DNA from: Siderastrea siderea
Taxonomy: Eukaryota; Cnidaria; Anthozoa; Scleractinia; Rhizangiidae
Length of the DNA: 64,000 nucleotides
Reading direction: 5' to 3'
Assembly: GCA_964030785.1 (NCBI GenBank)
Contig: OZ034966.1
Span: 7,359,152 to 7,423,151, forward strand
Of the stretch, positions 17,744 to 29,109 are shown piece after piece (position 1 is the first letter of the stretch; every line of letters starts with the position of its first letter). The notes below the pieces were generated by a model that had not been told where the DNA came from, ran no database searches, and was given only the letters and a program-made list of their open reading frames with translations. Made by a program: the position numbers and the translations under genes.

Positions 17744-18223
17744 ATGAAGAATATATTCAATTGGAACCATGTTTCAGAAAAATTAACGGAAGATCAAATA
17801 TCTCAGTTGAAAGCATTGTACAAATTCTATCATAAAAAATATTGGCTTGCCAAAATGACTTTTAAATATTTCAAAAAAGCAGAACTTGCATGTAATATCG
17901 GATCTGTTTTATTGGTAGTAACAGGGACAGTAGTTGGTGGTGTAACGCTAAACCCTATTCCTCTCGGAACAATATCTGGTGCTGGTCTCTTGCTTAAAAC
18001 ATATTCAGAGGCTAAAAATTACAAAAGGAAGATTGAGATGTCTAAATTCGCATACACTTCGTACGAAAAGGTTTTAATAGATTTGCGGTCTTTTATGAGA
18101 GGACTGGAGTATAATGACAAAGAATTTCTTGATTATGTCAAAGTTCTTGATGATATAATCATTGATATGTGCCCGTTAACTGACAAATTTGAAAATAAAT
18201 ATAATAAGGTGTTCATCCAATAA
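17744..18223 (+). CDS. small membrane protein, unknown function
   Basis: 159 aa. A basic, aromatic N-terminal helix (KFYHKKYWLAK, FKYFKKAEL) is followed by a glycine-rich hydrophobic hairpin at about 48-84 (GSVLLVVTGTVVGG, LGTISGAGLLL), compatible with two membrane passes. A helical C-terminal half follows (YTSYEKVLIDLRSFMRG, DDIIIDMCPLTDKF). I recognise no characterised family. The ATG follows AATATTATATGA, the same block as at the fibre start, 14 nt after the fibre stop, so the two are probably expressed together. The 3' end overlaps the convergent VLTF3-like gene by 11 nt. A role in the virion membrane, entry or host interaction is possible but unsupported. Confidence 0.7.
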   Translation: MKNIFNWNHVSEKLTEDQISQLKALYKFYHKKYWLAKMTFKYFKKAELACNIGSVLLVVTGTVVGGVTLNPIPLGTISGAGLLLKTYSEAKNYKRKIEMSKFAYTSYEKVLIDLRSFMRGLEYNDKEFLDYVKVLDDIIIDMCPLTDKFENKYNKVFIQ

Positions 18224-18773
18224 TAGATTTTATTTTATCACCGATTAGAGACATAATACTAGCCCAATATTTATTGTAAAAAGCTAATGTTTTTTTCGAT
18301 TTACTGATTGGAATATTTTTGTAAGGTATTCCCATCATCTTGAATATCATTCTCATAATATAATTCATACTTATCATTCTTTTCCTTGTACCATTTACTT
18401 GATCAATAATATTACCTATCTCTACAAAAACTCGTTCAATTTTACATTTTTGAAGGTGTGATATTTCTATATTATTTTTTTCTTCGATTTTCAGTAACAG
18501 GTTGTTAATGTGGTACTCTCGATGGTAAACAGATTTTCTTATAAATCTATGTCTATTCTCATAGAAATCAACATATTCTTTTGCATAATTATATCCTTGT
18601 ACAACACCACAACTTCGACAAACTTGCATTCCGTCTTCGTTTATAACCTCCTGATTATCACAGCATTCATCATCTTTCGGTTTTTTATTAGAATCTTCTA
18701 TTTTTTCGTCACAAAAAGGACAAACAACTTCTGATTCTTTCAGGTAATCGTGAATATCTGAGTTACAATACAT
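18213..18773 (-). CDS. VLTF3-like (poxvirus late transcription factor-type) zinc-ribbon protein
   Basis: 186 aa. The cysteines are arranged as an N-terminal ribbon: C18, C21 (CPFC), C37/C38, and C52, C55 (CRSCG). They are followed by VVQGYNYAKEYVDFYENRH and a YHREYHINNLL helix, then KRMISMNYIMRMIFKMMG. This layout (TFIIB-like ribbon, then the tyrosine/histidine-rich YxRxxHxxxxL helix) matches the VLTF3-like family of late transcription factors of large DNA viruses. The role would be switching on the late virion genes, which here share a TCTAA box. It lies on the minus strand, convergent with the small membrane protein gene and 38 bp from the right TIR. Distant zinc-ribbon families remain possible. 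Confidence 0.72.
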   Translation of the reverse strand: MYCNSDIHDYLKESEVVCPFCDEKIEDSNKKPKDDECCDNQEVINEDGMQVCRSCGVVQGYNYAKEYVDFYENRHRFIRKSVYHREYHINNLLLKIEEKNNIEISHLQKCKIERVFVEIGNIIDQVNGTRKRMISMNYIMRMIFKMMGIPYKNIPISKSKKTLAFYNKYWASIMSLIGDKIKSIIG

Positions 18774-18810
18774 TCTATACTATTATATGATATTATATTT
18801 TTAAGTAATA

Positions 18811-19343
18811 TTCATCCGATGGCAAACTGCGCTCGTACTCCCAACTATGAGATAATGCCAAATATATTTTCCATGAGATAATACCAAATAGATTTCCCAT
18901 GAGATAATACCAAATAGATTTTCCATGAGATAATGCCATATAGATTTTTCCATGAGATAATACCAAATAGATTTCCCATGAAATTGTGCCAACATATGGT
19001 AAAGTAGTTATAGTTGGGGAGTTCAGAGCGGATTTTTGAAAAATTGCGCTCGACCGTCAATGGCAAAAACATATAGTATCCAAAAAACTGTGCTCGACCG
19101 TCAATGGCAAAAAACATATAGTATCCAAAAAACTGTGCTCGACCGTCAATGGCAAAAAACATATAGTATCCAAAAAACTGTGCTCGACCGTCAATGGCAA
19201 AAAACTTATAGTATCCAAAAAAAAAACTATGCTCGACTGCCCCCACCATGAAATGGATCCATCAGATGGAAAGTAGTTATAGTTGGGTTGGTATGAGCTC
19301 ATTTTGCAAAAAATGCGCTCGTACCCCCAACTATATAACTACT
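18811..19343 (-). repeat. Polinton right terminal inverted repeat
   Basis: Exact-length counterpart (533 bp) of 872-1404 in inverted orientation, including both minisatellites (18847-18976 and 19055-19237). It ends in CTATATAACTACT at the target duplication. Confidence 0.95.
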
Positions 19344-19349
19344 AAGGAA
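19344..19349. repeat. Polinton target-site duplication, right (AAGGAA)
   Basis: Identical to 866-871. After it the R1 sequence continues (GTTAAAAATAAACAACTCG), exactly as at 61528 in the empty copy. Confidence 0.95.
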
Positions 19350-19657
19350 GTTAAAAATAAACAACTCGTGTTTAAGCACATTCTGCAAAGACCGAAAGTA
19401 CCAATTTTTATAAGAAATGGAAACTTTAAAGGCATTGCTTTTGATAAGAGTGCAGAAGAGAAGAGAATGAAAAAAGAGGTGAAGGAAATTCTCCGGAAAT
19501 CGTTTTTGTGGGTCCATCAAGACCAGTTCCTAAACAATGGATGAAGTACATTTCCAGCCCGTGAAATAAGGCTTATCTCGTGGTATTTGTAATATCATAT
19601 TTGTAATATTCCGTATGTTACTATCTAAATAGGGGCCAAGTTAAAGTGATGGTCTGT

Positions 19658-20826
19658 GATGGTACTATACCAAAGCGCTTGAGACGTAGGAAGAAATGCC
19701 ACGATTTCTCATCCGGCCAGTGCAAATATTACCATCGTGCTCGGCTAAATAAACGCCTGTTATGCAGGTTACACTTTCATACCCTTACACGTGTAGATGT
19801 AGTTACTGTGCCTTAAACCATCTGCAAAACGCCGTAGATTGTCTTTGCTGCAAAGAAATTCAGAAACGCGTCGAATCTCTCGAAGTGCAGTTTTCTCGCG
19901 CGAAGCCGGGAACTTGACATAAACAATGCACCCGGGATTCAGTGTTGTCTGCCTAAAACAGTTGGTCGCTACGATCAGATGCAGCAAAATGTAATGCAAT
20001 AGACGGAAGAAATTGTTGTCAGATTAGCTCGGAAGGAATTAAGTGAGAAATTATTTGTGTTCTTGTGGACTCTCTGAAACATTTCTGTTGCATTCCGTCT
20101 AGGCAATTGACACTCGAAATTTCAGAACTGTTTACTTCCGATATATTGACCAGTGTGATTCATAACCGCGGTAAAGATTATAACATCCTTCGTTTGTGCA
20201 CAACTGGACTACGGATAATTATAAAACTATGATGAAAACATGTCTGACTAAGTTTTGAAAGGAATGAGCAAACTAATCTTCATTTAATAATCTTACTGCA
20301 GCTTATTGAAAGACCTGAAATATCAATGAAATTGGCTATTGCACAATTTACAAAGACATAAGACAACAACGTTTCAGAGAGTTCACAAGAACGCAGAGAA
20401 TTACTCACTTCTCTTCCGAAGCAATCTAATCATACTTTCTTCTATCTACCGTATTATAGTTTCTGCATCTGATCGTAGCGACCATCAGTTTTAGTCAGAC
20501 AACACTGAACAGTACCGGGTGGGTTGTTACACATCCTGTTGTTGTGTCAAGTTTGCGGCTTCGCGCGAAACAACGGCGCTTCGACAGATGCGACACATCT
20601 TTGAATTTTTCAGTGAAGCAAAGACAATCTGCGGCGTTTTGCAGATGGTTCAAGGCACAGTTACCACATCTACACCTGTAAGATTATGAAAGTATTACCT
20701 GCAAAACAGGCGTTTATTTAGCCGAGCGCGAACAAGGTTTTTTAGCCGAGCATAATTATAATAATTACACCGGGAGATGAGAAATCGTGGCACTTCTTAC
20801 TACGTCTCGAGCGCTTCGGCACCATC
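19658..20826. repeat. nested foldback element with about 0.4-kb arms inside R1
   Basis: The left arm (from about 19658, GATGGTACTATACC, through CGCTTGAGACG and GCCACGATTTCTCATC) is the reverse complement of the right arm ending at about 20826 (GATGAGAAATCGTGGC, CGTCTCGAGCG). Other matching blocks are GGACTCTCTGAAAC (about 20070) and GTTTCAGAGAGTTC (about 20370). The arms have drifted. The same structure recurs at about 61837-63008. Confidence 0.75.
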
Positions 20827-23130
20827 AAATAGGTTTTCTAGATTCTGTTTTCTTCGTTGTACCTCCTATCTTTTGATAGTATTCTCTAAGTCAATTTCAT
20901 CGGTTAGAGGATTGTCCATGTAAGGACCTTGGTTCTGAATAGCTTCTTTTTCGATCTCGAGTTCTGTGTTGCTTTCAATTTCAGAAGTTAGCGACTCGCA
21001 TTCGATGGACTCTAAAGCTCCAAATCACTGCCCAGATTACTTGTAACATCAGCAGTTTTACATAATTTCGTGCTATTTGGGGGTTGCAGGAATAAATAAT
21101 ATGTATTAGATCTCAGCAATGCGGTCCATGTAGTTTTTTTTGGCATCGACTCCGTTCCTGGTATGACGTCACGACGTGACTATGCCCAGGTCTCCCTTTG
21201 CACGGTTTTTGACATGACTGGAAGTAAAATTTCACGTTTTAAACGACAAAAGCGCGGGGAAGGAAAATCGAAATCCAAAACTAATTTTTGATATTCATAT
21301 CAGAATGCCATTTAGATTCGGTCAGGCAAATAAAAAAAATCTGTCATATACACTTTAAAATAAATTCTCGTTTAAAGTTTCCATTTCTTAAAAAACTTGG
21401 TACTTTTGGTACCTTGCAGAATGTGCATCAACACGAGTTGTTGATTTTTAACTTCCTTTTTATACAACTTTGTTTCAGTCATTCTCTGGGGAGCAAACGG
21501 CCGAATTTTGGTATCGCTCTCATATTTTCTTACGTTGGTCGCTCGCTAAAATAGGGCCTGATACAATCTCTCACAGGACCTTGTGCCGGATTGGTCCTTT
21601 AACAATAGAGCTGTCAACGGAAGTAAATTGTTGCGAGACTCGCTCACAATTTCGATGCGACCGCCATCGCCAAGGAACAAGTCTGCCGAGGTAAATGTGT
21701 CGCTCTAAGATATTCTTGTCGTTCTAGGAGAATTGTCATCATTTCTTTCTCTCCTGAGAACGGCGTTCGGTTTGACGCAAGCCGCCTCTCACTTGGAGCA
21801 GAGAAATAAACAGAGTAGTGGTTGTTCTGCTTTTTACGAAACAAAACGAGCAGCAGAGGGACTAATATCTTTCGCCAAGAAAAATCAACAAGTCAACCGA
21901 TAATTCAGTTAAACATAACGGTAAACTAAAATATCTATCACTTCTGGAACTAAATTTAATTACAAAATATTTGTTTGTTTATAAACGGTTTTATTTATAT
22001 CTTTATTCTAAAGAATGATCTGAAGGTACTTCTCTTAATTTCCCGAGTTTTTTTTACGCAGAAAATCGGTGTCAAATGCGTAGAGAGTATACCACCTGAA
22101 ATGAAAGGATTCAAGCATGCAGCATATTTTGGTACATGACAACCTCGTCGTGTTCTGAATTTTCATTCAGTTTCAGCTCAGACAGAACAACCATGTACAA
22201 TAAGGGAACCTTTAAGTTAGCAATCGTGTAAATTTGAGCGCTAGTGCCTAGATGATATCTCGTAGCCTGTGATTTTCTTATTTTTGCCATCATTTGCGTG
22301 ACGTTTTGCGAATTGCCGTTATGGGAAATTTGCATACCGAATATCGTGCAATTCAAGCAGAAGAAATTTTGATTGGCTGTTTCGTTGAATGTCAATGAAT
22401 CAAAAAAGTGGGCGGTAGACGTTCCGTAGAAGAGTTGTATCAGGCTCTATTTTACATTTCGCTTTCCCGCCTGAATGTTTCACCAAGCGAAACCAAAATA
22501 GAGCCTGATCGCAGGTTACTTCTTTCCTCGCGTGGTCTACTATCACTTTTCCTCTTTCTTTAAACATCAAGTCGAGGCTCCAGTAAAAGGCGTTAGTTCT
22601 ACAGCTTTGGCTATTTAAAAATGCGTTTTTACACTGTAATTGGGAAAAAAGGACATTAACCATGCAAACGCTTTGCAGATTTTTGTCAGCAAAAAGTTTC
22701 AGTTCCTATTCGCCAAAAGTGAAAGAAGACGCTGTGTCGCGTCACATAACACGAGGACACTCACGTGACTTCTTTTCAAAGCTGTGGTGTTTTTTCATAG
22801 TTCACTTTCACAGAATGTTACGAGATATCCGGAAATATTCAAGATATTTCCTTGAAGATATTGAGACATATTTTTCCAGCCTCATTCTTATGCTAAACTC
22901 TGTTTGACTCATCCTGCACAGCTATGTCTCAGAAGGTATACCACAATTTGAAACCACAAACTACCTATCGAAAAAGAGAAGGTTGTAATCTATTGGAATC
23001 CGTCGTCAAACCTTTTCAGTACGCTGGGTTGTGCGAATCGACATTTTTGAGACCCTAGCTCATGGACTGTTAGCTCACTTTATTGAAGAAATCAGGACTA
23101 CTAGATTTTTTTTCGGCTATTTTAATTTTA

Positions 23131-23411
23131 TATATTTGTATTTAATTTTACATATTTTTAACATTTTGTTCAGTTGGTGCGATATCCATACGGATTTTAC
23201 CGACATAATAAAATGTAGGTGTAGATGTAGTCTACGATTTAAGAAACGCTATTGGTTTGTTATGTGGCTAATACTTTACAACGAAAGAAGTACTGTTTCC
23301 TTTTAAACCTTTTTAAATAGAAAAACTAATGAAAGCTCGATTGTGTCACATTCAGTATGTAGTATAAGCCACAATCTGTTCCTTAAGTTGTTTACTGATA
23401 ACTTAACATCA
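23131..23411. other. no gene seen
   Basis: AT-rich spacer between the R1 right terminus and the stop codon of the endonuclease-like gene. It should include the 3' UTR and polyadenylation signal of that gene (minus strand). No clear signal could be singled out. Confidence 0.4.
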
Positions 23412-24031
23412 TTACAATGGTATTTTGAAATCAAGAATGTCAGGATTGCGGCACTTCGGTTTTCCTGGGAATAAATTTACCCTGGATGAAGGTGATGTTG
23501 TAAGGAACTGCTCCAGTTTAGCCACGCTCATTTCCGTCTGATGCAGTAAGTCTGGATTATCCCGATTGTTGGTCATGAACGCAAACGACTCTGCTTTGTC
23601 AACTTGAGACGCCGATCCAAAAACGTTGCTAGGTTCCTTCCACACGCAACAGCCGGCTGTCCACAGGGCAAGAGGAGTGTCAAGCCTCAATTGTCCTTGG
23701 AGATATCTGCTCGCAATACGGTAATGGCTATCATCTCGGATAAGTCTCCCATCAGCGGCTGCTGTAAGGCCGTAGTCAGATATTCCTGTCAGAAGATAAA
23801 GGGTTCCACCACGAACACTTCCACATGGACACTTAGCGTAGCCGCGTACTCGATCCTCATAGTCCTCCCATCCATTCTTGGAGCTTGTAAATTGTGGCAC
23901 TGCATTCGTCAAAGTAAAGGTAGCTTTCATGAATTTTTGGTCAAACGAATTTATGCCTGAGGGATTCAAGTGACCTCTGGTCAGTCGTTGTGTTTTGATA
24001 GCCTCCTTATAGCCTTTGTCTATTGGAATAC
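23412..24031 (-). CDS. ENDOD1-like secreted DNA/RNA non-specific endonuclease, exon 3 (C-terminal)
   Basis: Last exon of a three-exon host gene, 620 nt. The 3' splice site is TTACCACAG before GTATTCC. The frame joins exon 2 in phase 1. Catalytic-core landmarks are RGHLNPSGINS (the His is present, but the usual D of DRGH is a Thr) and FTLTNAVPQF (the metal-binding Asn region), then GGTLYLLTGISDYGL. These are typical of ENDOD1/DNA-RNA non-specific endonucleases, which cleave nucleic acids outside the cell. The protein would be about 372 aa including a signal peptide. The missing Asp may weaken activity. The 6.6-kb intron upstream contains a split retrotransposon. Confidence 0.85.
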
Positions 24032-25437
24032 CTGTGGTAATATATCATACATAATTTATATTTAGCAACTAATACATTCAGAGTCAAATTAATTAATCTG
24101 ATCAATTGTAACAAAAAAAAACAATATAATGACCCAATCACAACGCACAATACATGAAACTAGCCTAAGCTCTGGAAAACTCGTGCGACAAACTGATCAA
24201 ATTGGTTTTGATTTTACTCCTGATGGGGTGAAAAAATGGGGCAAGCTGTTTCATTTTTAAACCAATCACAGAGCGAAAATAAATTAGTTTCTCTGCAATT
24301 TAATACCTCCCTCTACTTTTGTACGCTTCTAGTCTTTAGTAAAGACAAAATTAGAGTTTGCTTGCTTGGTAAATAAAAATTTAAAAGTTATAAAGTGGAA
24401 AGGTGATTCAGAGCAAAACAGCAGAATAAAAAATAATAGTATATTCTCAGCCCGTAGGAAGCCTTATTTGAGAATAAGTAGGTTTAAATAGTGTTAAGTC
24501 GAACCACATGGGCCCAAAAAGGTGCTCGTTCATGTGTAACTTTCACACATTACCTAGAGATAAAGAGGAACGTTCCGGTCATTTTGTGGGTTTATCTGGA
24601 ATGGCCGTATTCTATGGCTAATTAAAAAATAGTTTCTCGTGGTAAACCTTCAGCTTCAGTCACCTTTGGTTCCTGGTCGTATGAACAGACAGGGCGCACT
24701 CCTCCTTACCATCTTTCTTCTTATTTTCAGTTATTAACAAGGTGTCAAGACGCCACTTGTGGAAGGACACTCTTCCATTCCGACCTATCCACCGCTAAAG
24801 ACTCCAAATCCAATTTTACAATAACTGAGTGAATTCACGCGCTGATTGGCTCTCGGTTATTGTTGGCGATGAGAGTCTAGACTAATGAAAATGACGTAAC
24901 ACGTACAAAAGCCCGTCTTGGGCCGAGGATTAATTTGAGTATCTCGGTGGGTAGGGGAGGGGAATAGCTTGGACGGGTACGGTTAAAAATATAGATTTTA
25001 AAGGTCAACTTTAAGAACTTTGATGGTTGACGCTTATTGGAAGAAAATTCCTTCAACGATTTAATGTTTAAATCTTTAATGTTTACTCTCTGTTTCGAGG
25101 GCTATTCCGTTTTCGGGGTTATCATTCTCTTAAAAGTCAAATTTGCCATACACCATGAAGAAAGCCTTTAAGGTATGCGATGGTCGTTAAGTTTACCTTC
25201 ACCAGTTACCCGGCATCTGTTATGGTTGTGATCGTGCATATCTCAAGTTTACTCATTGGGAGGAGGGGGGTCCTAAATAAGCACTGGGAGGTGCCAGAGG
25301 TTCACTTGAGGACAACTGCCATTGAAAGCCTAAAATATTGTTTTATGCGGCGGATAATCACTAAACTTACAAATTCTACAAGTGCGACTGATTTTCCTTG
25401 AGATAGCTGGATTGCTTTAATTTTATTATTAAAGCAA
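24032..25437 (-). other. intron 2 of the endonuclease-like gene, 3' portion
   Basis: No coding signal on either strand. It ends on the other side in a retroelement-like tail (TTAATTTTATTATTAAAGCA) leading into a TATC microsatellite. Confidence 0.5.
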
Positions 25438-25445
25438 AAATCTAT

Positions 25446-25551
<106 letters not shown>

Positions 25552-25864
25552 AGTCACTCGGGAGTTTACCCTCTCTCAATTAGTGATCACAACCTTATTT
25601 ACGCTGTCAGAAAGATTGGCATCCCAAGAGGGCAGCCACGGTTAATCGAGATAAGAAATTTTAGACATTTTAATGAAAGTAAATTTAAAAGCGACTTGAT
25701 TAATTCAACGTGGCTATTAATTGCCAATTTTCAAAATGTCAATGACGCATGGTCTGCGTGGAAAGAAGTATTTATTGGTGTGGTCGACAAACATATGCCT
25801 TGCCGTATTGTAAAAAATTCGTAATAAACCGTCTCCTTGGCTAAATTCTAACGTTAAACAAGTT

Positions 25865-27227
25865 ATGTTTAAGCGTGATTGGCTGAAGAAAAAGGCTTCA
25901 AAAAGCTGCTCCCCAGAGGACTGGGCAGCCTACAGACAACAAAGGAATTTGGCAAATAAGGAGATTAGGCATGCGAAAAAATGTTTTTATAAAAAGCAAA
26001 TCGAAGAGGCTTCAGGTGATCAGAGGGCAACCTGGAAAATTCTGAATGATTTAATGGGAAAGCAGTCTGACAGTACAATGGTTAGTGAGCTAAGGACAGA
26101 TTCGGCGACTCTAGCAAGACCTGAGGAAATTGAAGACTTCTTAAATTGCCACTTCACGACCATGGGTCCGAGACTTGCTTCTGAAATTCCATCTGATCAA
26201 ATCAACAAAAAGCCAGAAGATTACCTTACAAAACATTCTGCGAGTTTTCAGTTTAAAAATATCAGCCCCTCCAAGGTCTTAAAGTTATTAAGTTCAGTCA
26301 AAATTGCGAAAGCTACTGGCCTTGAAAAAATTTCAAATAAAATTTTGAAATTAGCCGCACCTGTTATTTACAAGAGCTTAACTGATCTTTTTAACTTTTC
26401 CATCGCCTCGGGTGAATTTCCTAGCGATTGGAAGGTTGCAAAGGTTTGTCCGCTCTTTAAATCCGGCGAGAGATGCGATGCCAATAACTATAGACCTATA
26501 GCGGTTTTACCAAGCATTGCTCGTGTTTTTGAAAGAATTCTCTTCGAACAAATTTACCGTCACCTTAGTAATAATAAATTGCTTTATTCTCGCCAATCGG
26601 GGCTCAGGTCGCTCCACTCAACCGTGTCTGCCCTACTTGACATGACGAATGACTGGTGTTTCAATATAGATAGGGGCATGGTTAATGAGTCTTATTTCTA
26701 GGCCTAAAAAAGGCCTTCGATACCGTTGACCACAAGATTCTTCTTAAGAAATTAGAATTTTACGGTTTTGAAGGTATTACTCTACATTGGTTTCAGTCTT
26801 GTCTTGCAGACAGACAGCAAGTGTGTTGTGTTAACGGCGTCGTCTCTTCTACTAAGACAATCTCCTGTGGGGTACCTCAAGGGTCCATTTTAGGACCTCT
26901 GTTGTTTTTGATTTACGTTAATGATATGCCAAAATGCTTAGGGTACGGAACAGCGAGATTGTTCGCCGACGACACAGACTTAACTTTCACAAGTTGCAGT
27001 CTGCCTGTTTTGCAAAATAAAATGAGTAATGATCTTAATGAAATTGCCGCCTGGCTTAATGTTATTAAACTTACTCTTAATTTGTTAAAGACAGATTTTA
27101 TGTTAACAGGGTCTAGACAAAGAATCGCCGCTCTTCACGGTAACATAGAACTTTCCTTGTCTAATACGGATGTTAGGCAAGTAGAGTCCACTAAATGCCT
27201 AGGTGTCAATATTGATAAGAACCTGAC
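25865..27227 (+). pseudogene. reverse transcriptase domain of the CR1/L2-like element
   Basis: Two ORFs in different frames, 25865-26701 (RT fingers and palm start) and from 26821 (palm with FADDTDL, thumb). The break is about 26690, where the aspartate-bearing motif KKAFDTVDH is found one frame over. After 27227 the sequence enters the MITE. The protein could not be made from this copy. Confidence 0.88.
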
Positions 27228-28258
27228 CACGGCGGGGCCAAACCACCCCCCAAATGGGTCATTTAGACTAATTTTGCTTCTTTTTCATATTTCTTTTCCA
27301 AACTTGGCAAAAAACCTTGGGTTGTCTCCCAATTTATTTTAAGTATGAGAATGACTTAAAAAACCAAATTGTGACGTCATAATGGCTGACGTCACAAAAC
27401 GAGTTAACTGAAAATTTCAAATTTGAAATAAAAAGTTATGTCATCTGAAAGAACTTGGCAAGGGGAGTAAAATGCTGAAAACCGTACCTCGCTAAGACAA
27501 ACGTATCTTGAGTTATGGCAATTTAAAGACATCTAAAGTGTCCCCCCCGGAACCATACTTTTCTTCTAAAAACAACCCTGTTGATCTATTTTGTACAGTT
27601 TTTTTCCATGCAAGCTAATAATCTGGTAAAATGGACTTCTTGTTGTTCCAAAAAATCGTATCATTTTAGATTTTAAGTTTTCGGCTTGAAAACGATAATA
27701 TTAGCAAGAGCATAATTGATCACGTGACACTTAATTACGTCACAAAACTGGTTTTGGGGCTCTAGCTCTGGCAGGAAAAAAATTTTCCGAGTTTTTCTTT
27801 TTCATTTAGCTTCCGTCATTTAAGACATCTTATCTGCAACTTAAATGGTGTCGTTGACGCAACAAAACAACACTTAAATTCAAACGTATTACACAAGGGG
27901 GGACCCTATTTTGAGACTGTGAAATTTTCAAAATCTAAAATGCCATATCTCATCCATTATTTATCACATCGACAAACGGTTTTCAGCATTCAACTCCTCT
28001 TGACGTGTTCTTTCTAAAACACCAGAAAAAATTTAGAAATTCTAAAATTTTATTTTAGAGAATAATATGACGTCACCAATTATGACGTCATAATTTGACA
28101 TTTGGCATCACCATTCATGTCAAATTGTTTGGCACAAAGACCCATATCAAATTACCAAGTTTGGTAAAGAAATGATGAAAAGTAACAAAATTGTTAAAAA
28201 TTAACCAAAAAACGGGACATTTCATGACCCATTTGGGGGGTGGTTTGGCCCCACCGTG
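27228..28258. mobile_element. 1031-bp MITE (copy B), CACGG-TIR family, inverted relative to copy A
   Basis: Nearly identical to 6503-7534 read on the other strand. It splits the retrotransposon frame between NIDKNLT and WEGHLQ. Flanking AC at 27226-27227 and 28259-28260 is shared. Removal of the element and one AC rejoins the reading frame. Here the duplication appears to be 2 bp, compared with TAA at copy A. Confidence 0.92.
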
Positions 28259-28825
28259 ACATGGGAAGGTCACTTGCAAAGTGTAAAGCAAAAAGTGTCC
28301 TCCAACTTACGAATACTGAAAAAGGTTAGACCTTTTCTAAATAGTGAGAATATCGATACTTTATATAGGTCAATTATTGAGCCTTATTTCAGTTATTGTT
28401 GTCTTGTCTGGGACTCAATAGGTTACACATTAAGTAATAGTCTTCAAAGGCTTCAAAATAGGGCGGCTCGTATTGTTACTGGTGCTGCTTATAGTAAGCC
28501 TTCTGGAGAAGTTTTTGAGGAATTAGGCTGGACTCAGTTAAATTCCATGAGACAATTTCACAAGGCCATTATGATGTTTAAAATCGTTAACGGCCTGGCA
28601 CCTCCATACCTTACCGAAATGTTCACTTCTAATAACGCCTTAAACAATTACGGTCTGAGATCTTCTAATTACGACCTAGAACTGCCCAAATGCAGAACAA
28701 ATTACTATAAGAATAGTTTTGCTTTCAGTGGCGTCAAGGTCTGGAATGCTCTCCCTCGCTACCTCAAAGAAGAAAGGTCTTTGGAAAAGTTTAAAAGAGG
28801 CTTACTACCGGCACTTGTAAAGTAA
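28256..28825 (+). pseudogene. C-terminal domain of the CR1/L2-like retrotransposon
   Basis: 189 codons after the MITE. Landmarks are LNSENIDTLYRSIIEPYFSYCC, QNRAARIVTGAAYSK and AFSGVKVWNALPRYL, followed by a stop at 28823-28825 and a short 3' UTR. This is the connection and C-terminal region that follows reverse transcriptase in CR1/L2-type ORF2. Confidence 0.88.
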
Positions 28826-28972
28826 TTAGTTAAAGATCGCCTTGTAAATTGTTAAGTTTAAGTACATATTTTAAAGTATTGTATTAATTAGTTAATTCAC
28901 GGATTTTATGGAAACCAAATTTAAACCTGTATGTTTAAATTTGATAAGATTTCGTGTATAAATAAAAGATTC

Positions 28973-29025
28973 CATCCATCCATCCATCCGTCCGTCCGTC
29001 CGTCCGTCCGTCCGTCCGTCCGTCC

Positions 29026-29099
<74 letters not shown>

Positions 29100-29104
29100 A
29101 TATC
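28973..29104 (+). repeat. compound tetranucleotide microsatellite
   Basis: Successive (ATCC)n, (GTCC)n, (GTCT)n and (ATCT)n blocks. They extend the 3' end of the retrotransposon and probably expanded from its tail. Confidence 0.95.
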
Positions 29105-29109
29105 GATCT

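Larger units (their letters stand above)
872..19343. mobile_element. Polinton/Maverick (adintovirus-like) element, 18,472 bp
   Basis: The element is bounded by 533-bp inverted repeats and a 6-bp duplication. It carries the diagnostic Polinton set: protein-primed polymerase B, rve integrase with chromodomain, adenain-like cysteine protease, packaging ATPase, major capsid protein and penton-like protein. It adds fibre, phospholipase A2, BRO-N and VLTF3-like genes. The virion gene set and small zinc-ribbon proteins resemble the animal adintovirus branch. Termini read AG...CT. Frameshifts in the capsid, phospholipase, protease and BRO-N genes, an in-frame stop in the integrase and a MITE insertion show that this copy cannot make all of its proteins. 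Termini and duplication are still perfect, so insertion may not be very old. Confidence 0.97.
19344..23130 (+). repeat. R1 host repeat, copy 1, interior and right inverted terminus
   Basis: 19344 to about 21850 is nearly identical to 61522-64000. About 22523-23130 is the reverse complement of about 60857-61460, so R1 has inverted termini of about 0.6 kb. No transposase or other long protein is seen; the short ORFs within do not resemble known families. R1 is probably a non-autonomous composite DNA element of at least 4 kb. The Polinton landed in its left terminus. Confidence 0.75.
25580..28975 (+). mobile_element. CR1/L2-like non-LTR retrotransposon, 5'-truncated, decayed, split by a MITE
   Basis: Begins within the C-terminal part of the endonuclease domain (DHNLIYAVRKIG, about 25580-25820). 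Reverse transcriptase follows with LFKSGERCDANNYRPIAVLP, KKAFDTVDHKILL, GVPQGSILGPLLFLIY and the catalytic FADDTDL near 26961. The C-terminal region (28256-28825) has EPYFSYCCLVWD and KVWNALPRYL. The frame is broken near 25822 and near 26690, and a 1031-bp MITE splits it at 27228-28258. The 3' end is ATAAATAAAAGATTCCATCC, running into tetranucleotide repeats, as in CR1/L2-type elements of cnidarians. The clade is inferred from motifs, not from a tree. Confidence 0.88.

Noticed and set aside
19769..22663. Short ORFs inside R1 (also at 61952-62182)
   Set aside because: All are under 100 aa, lack family motifs, and are duplicated only because R1 is duplicated.
23604..23960. Plus-strand ORF across the endonuclease exon
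   Set aside because: It is antisense to a conserved exon and shows no family features.
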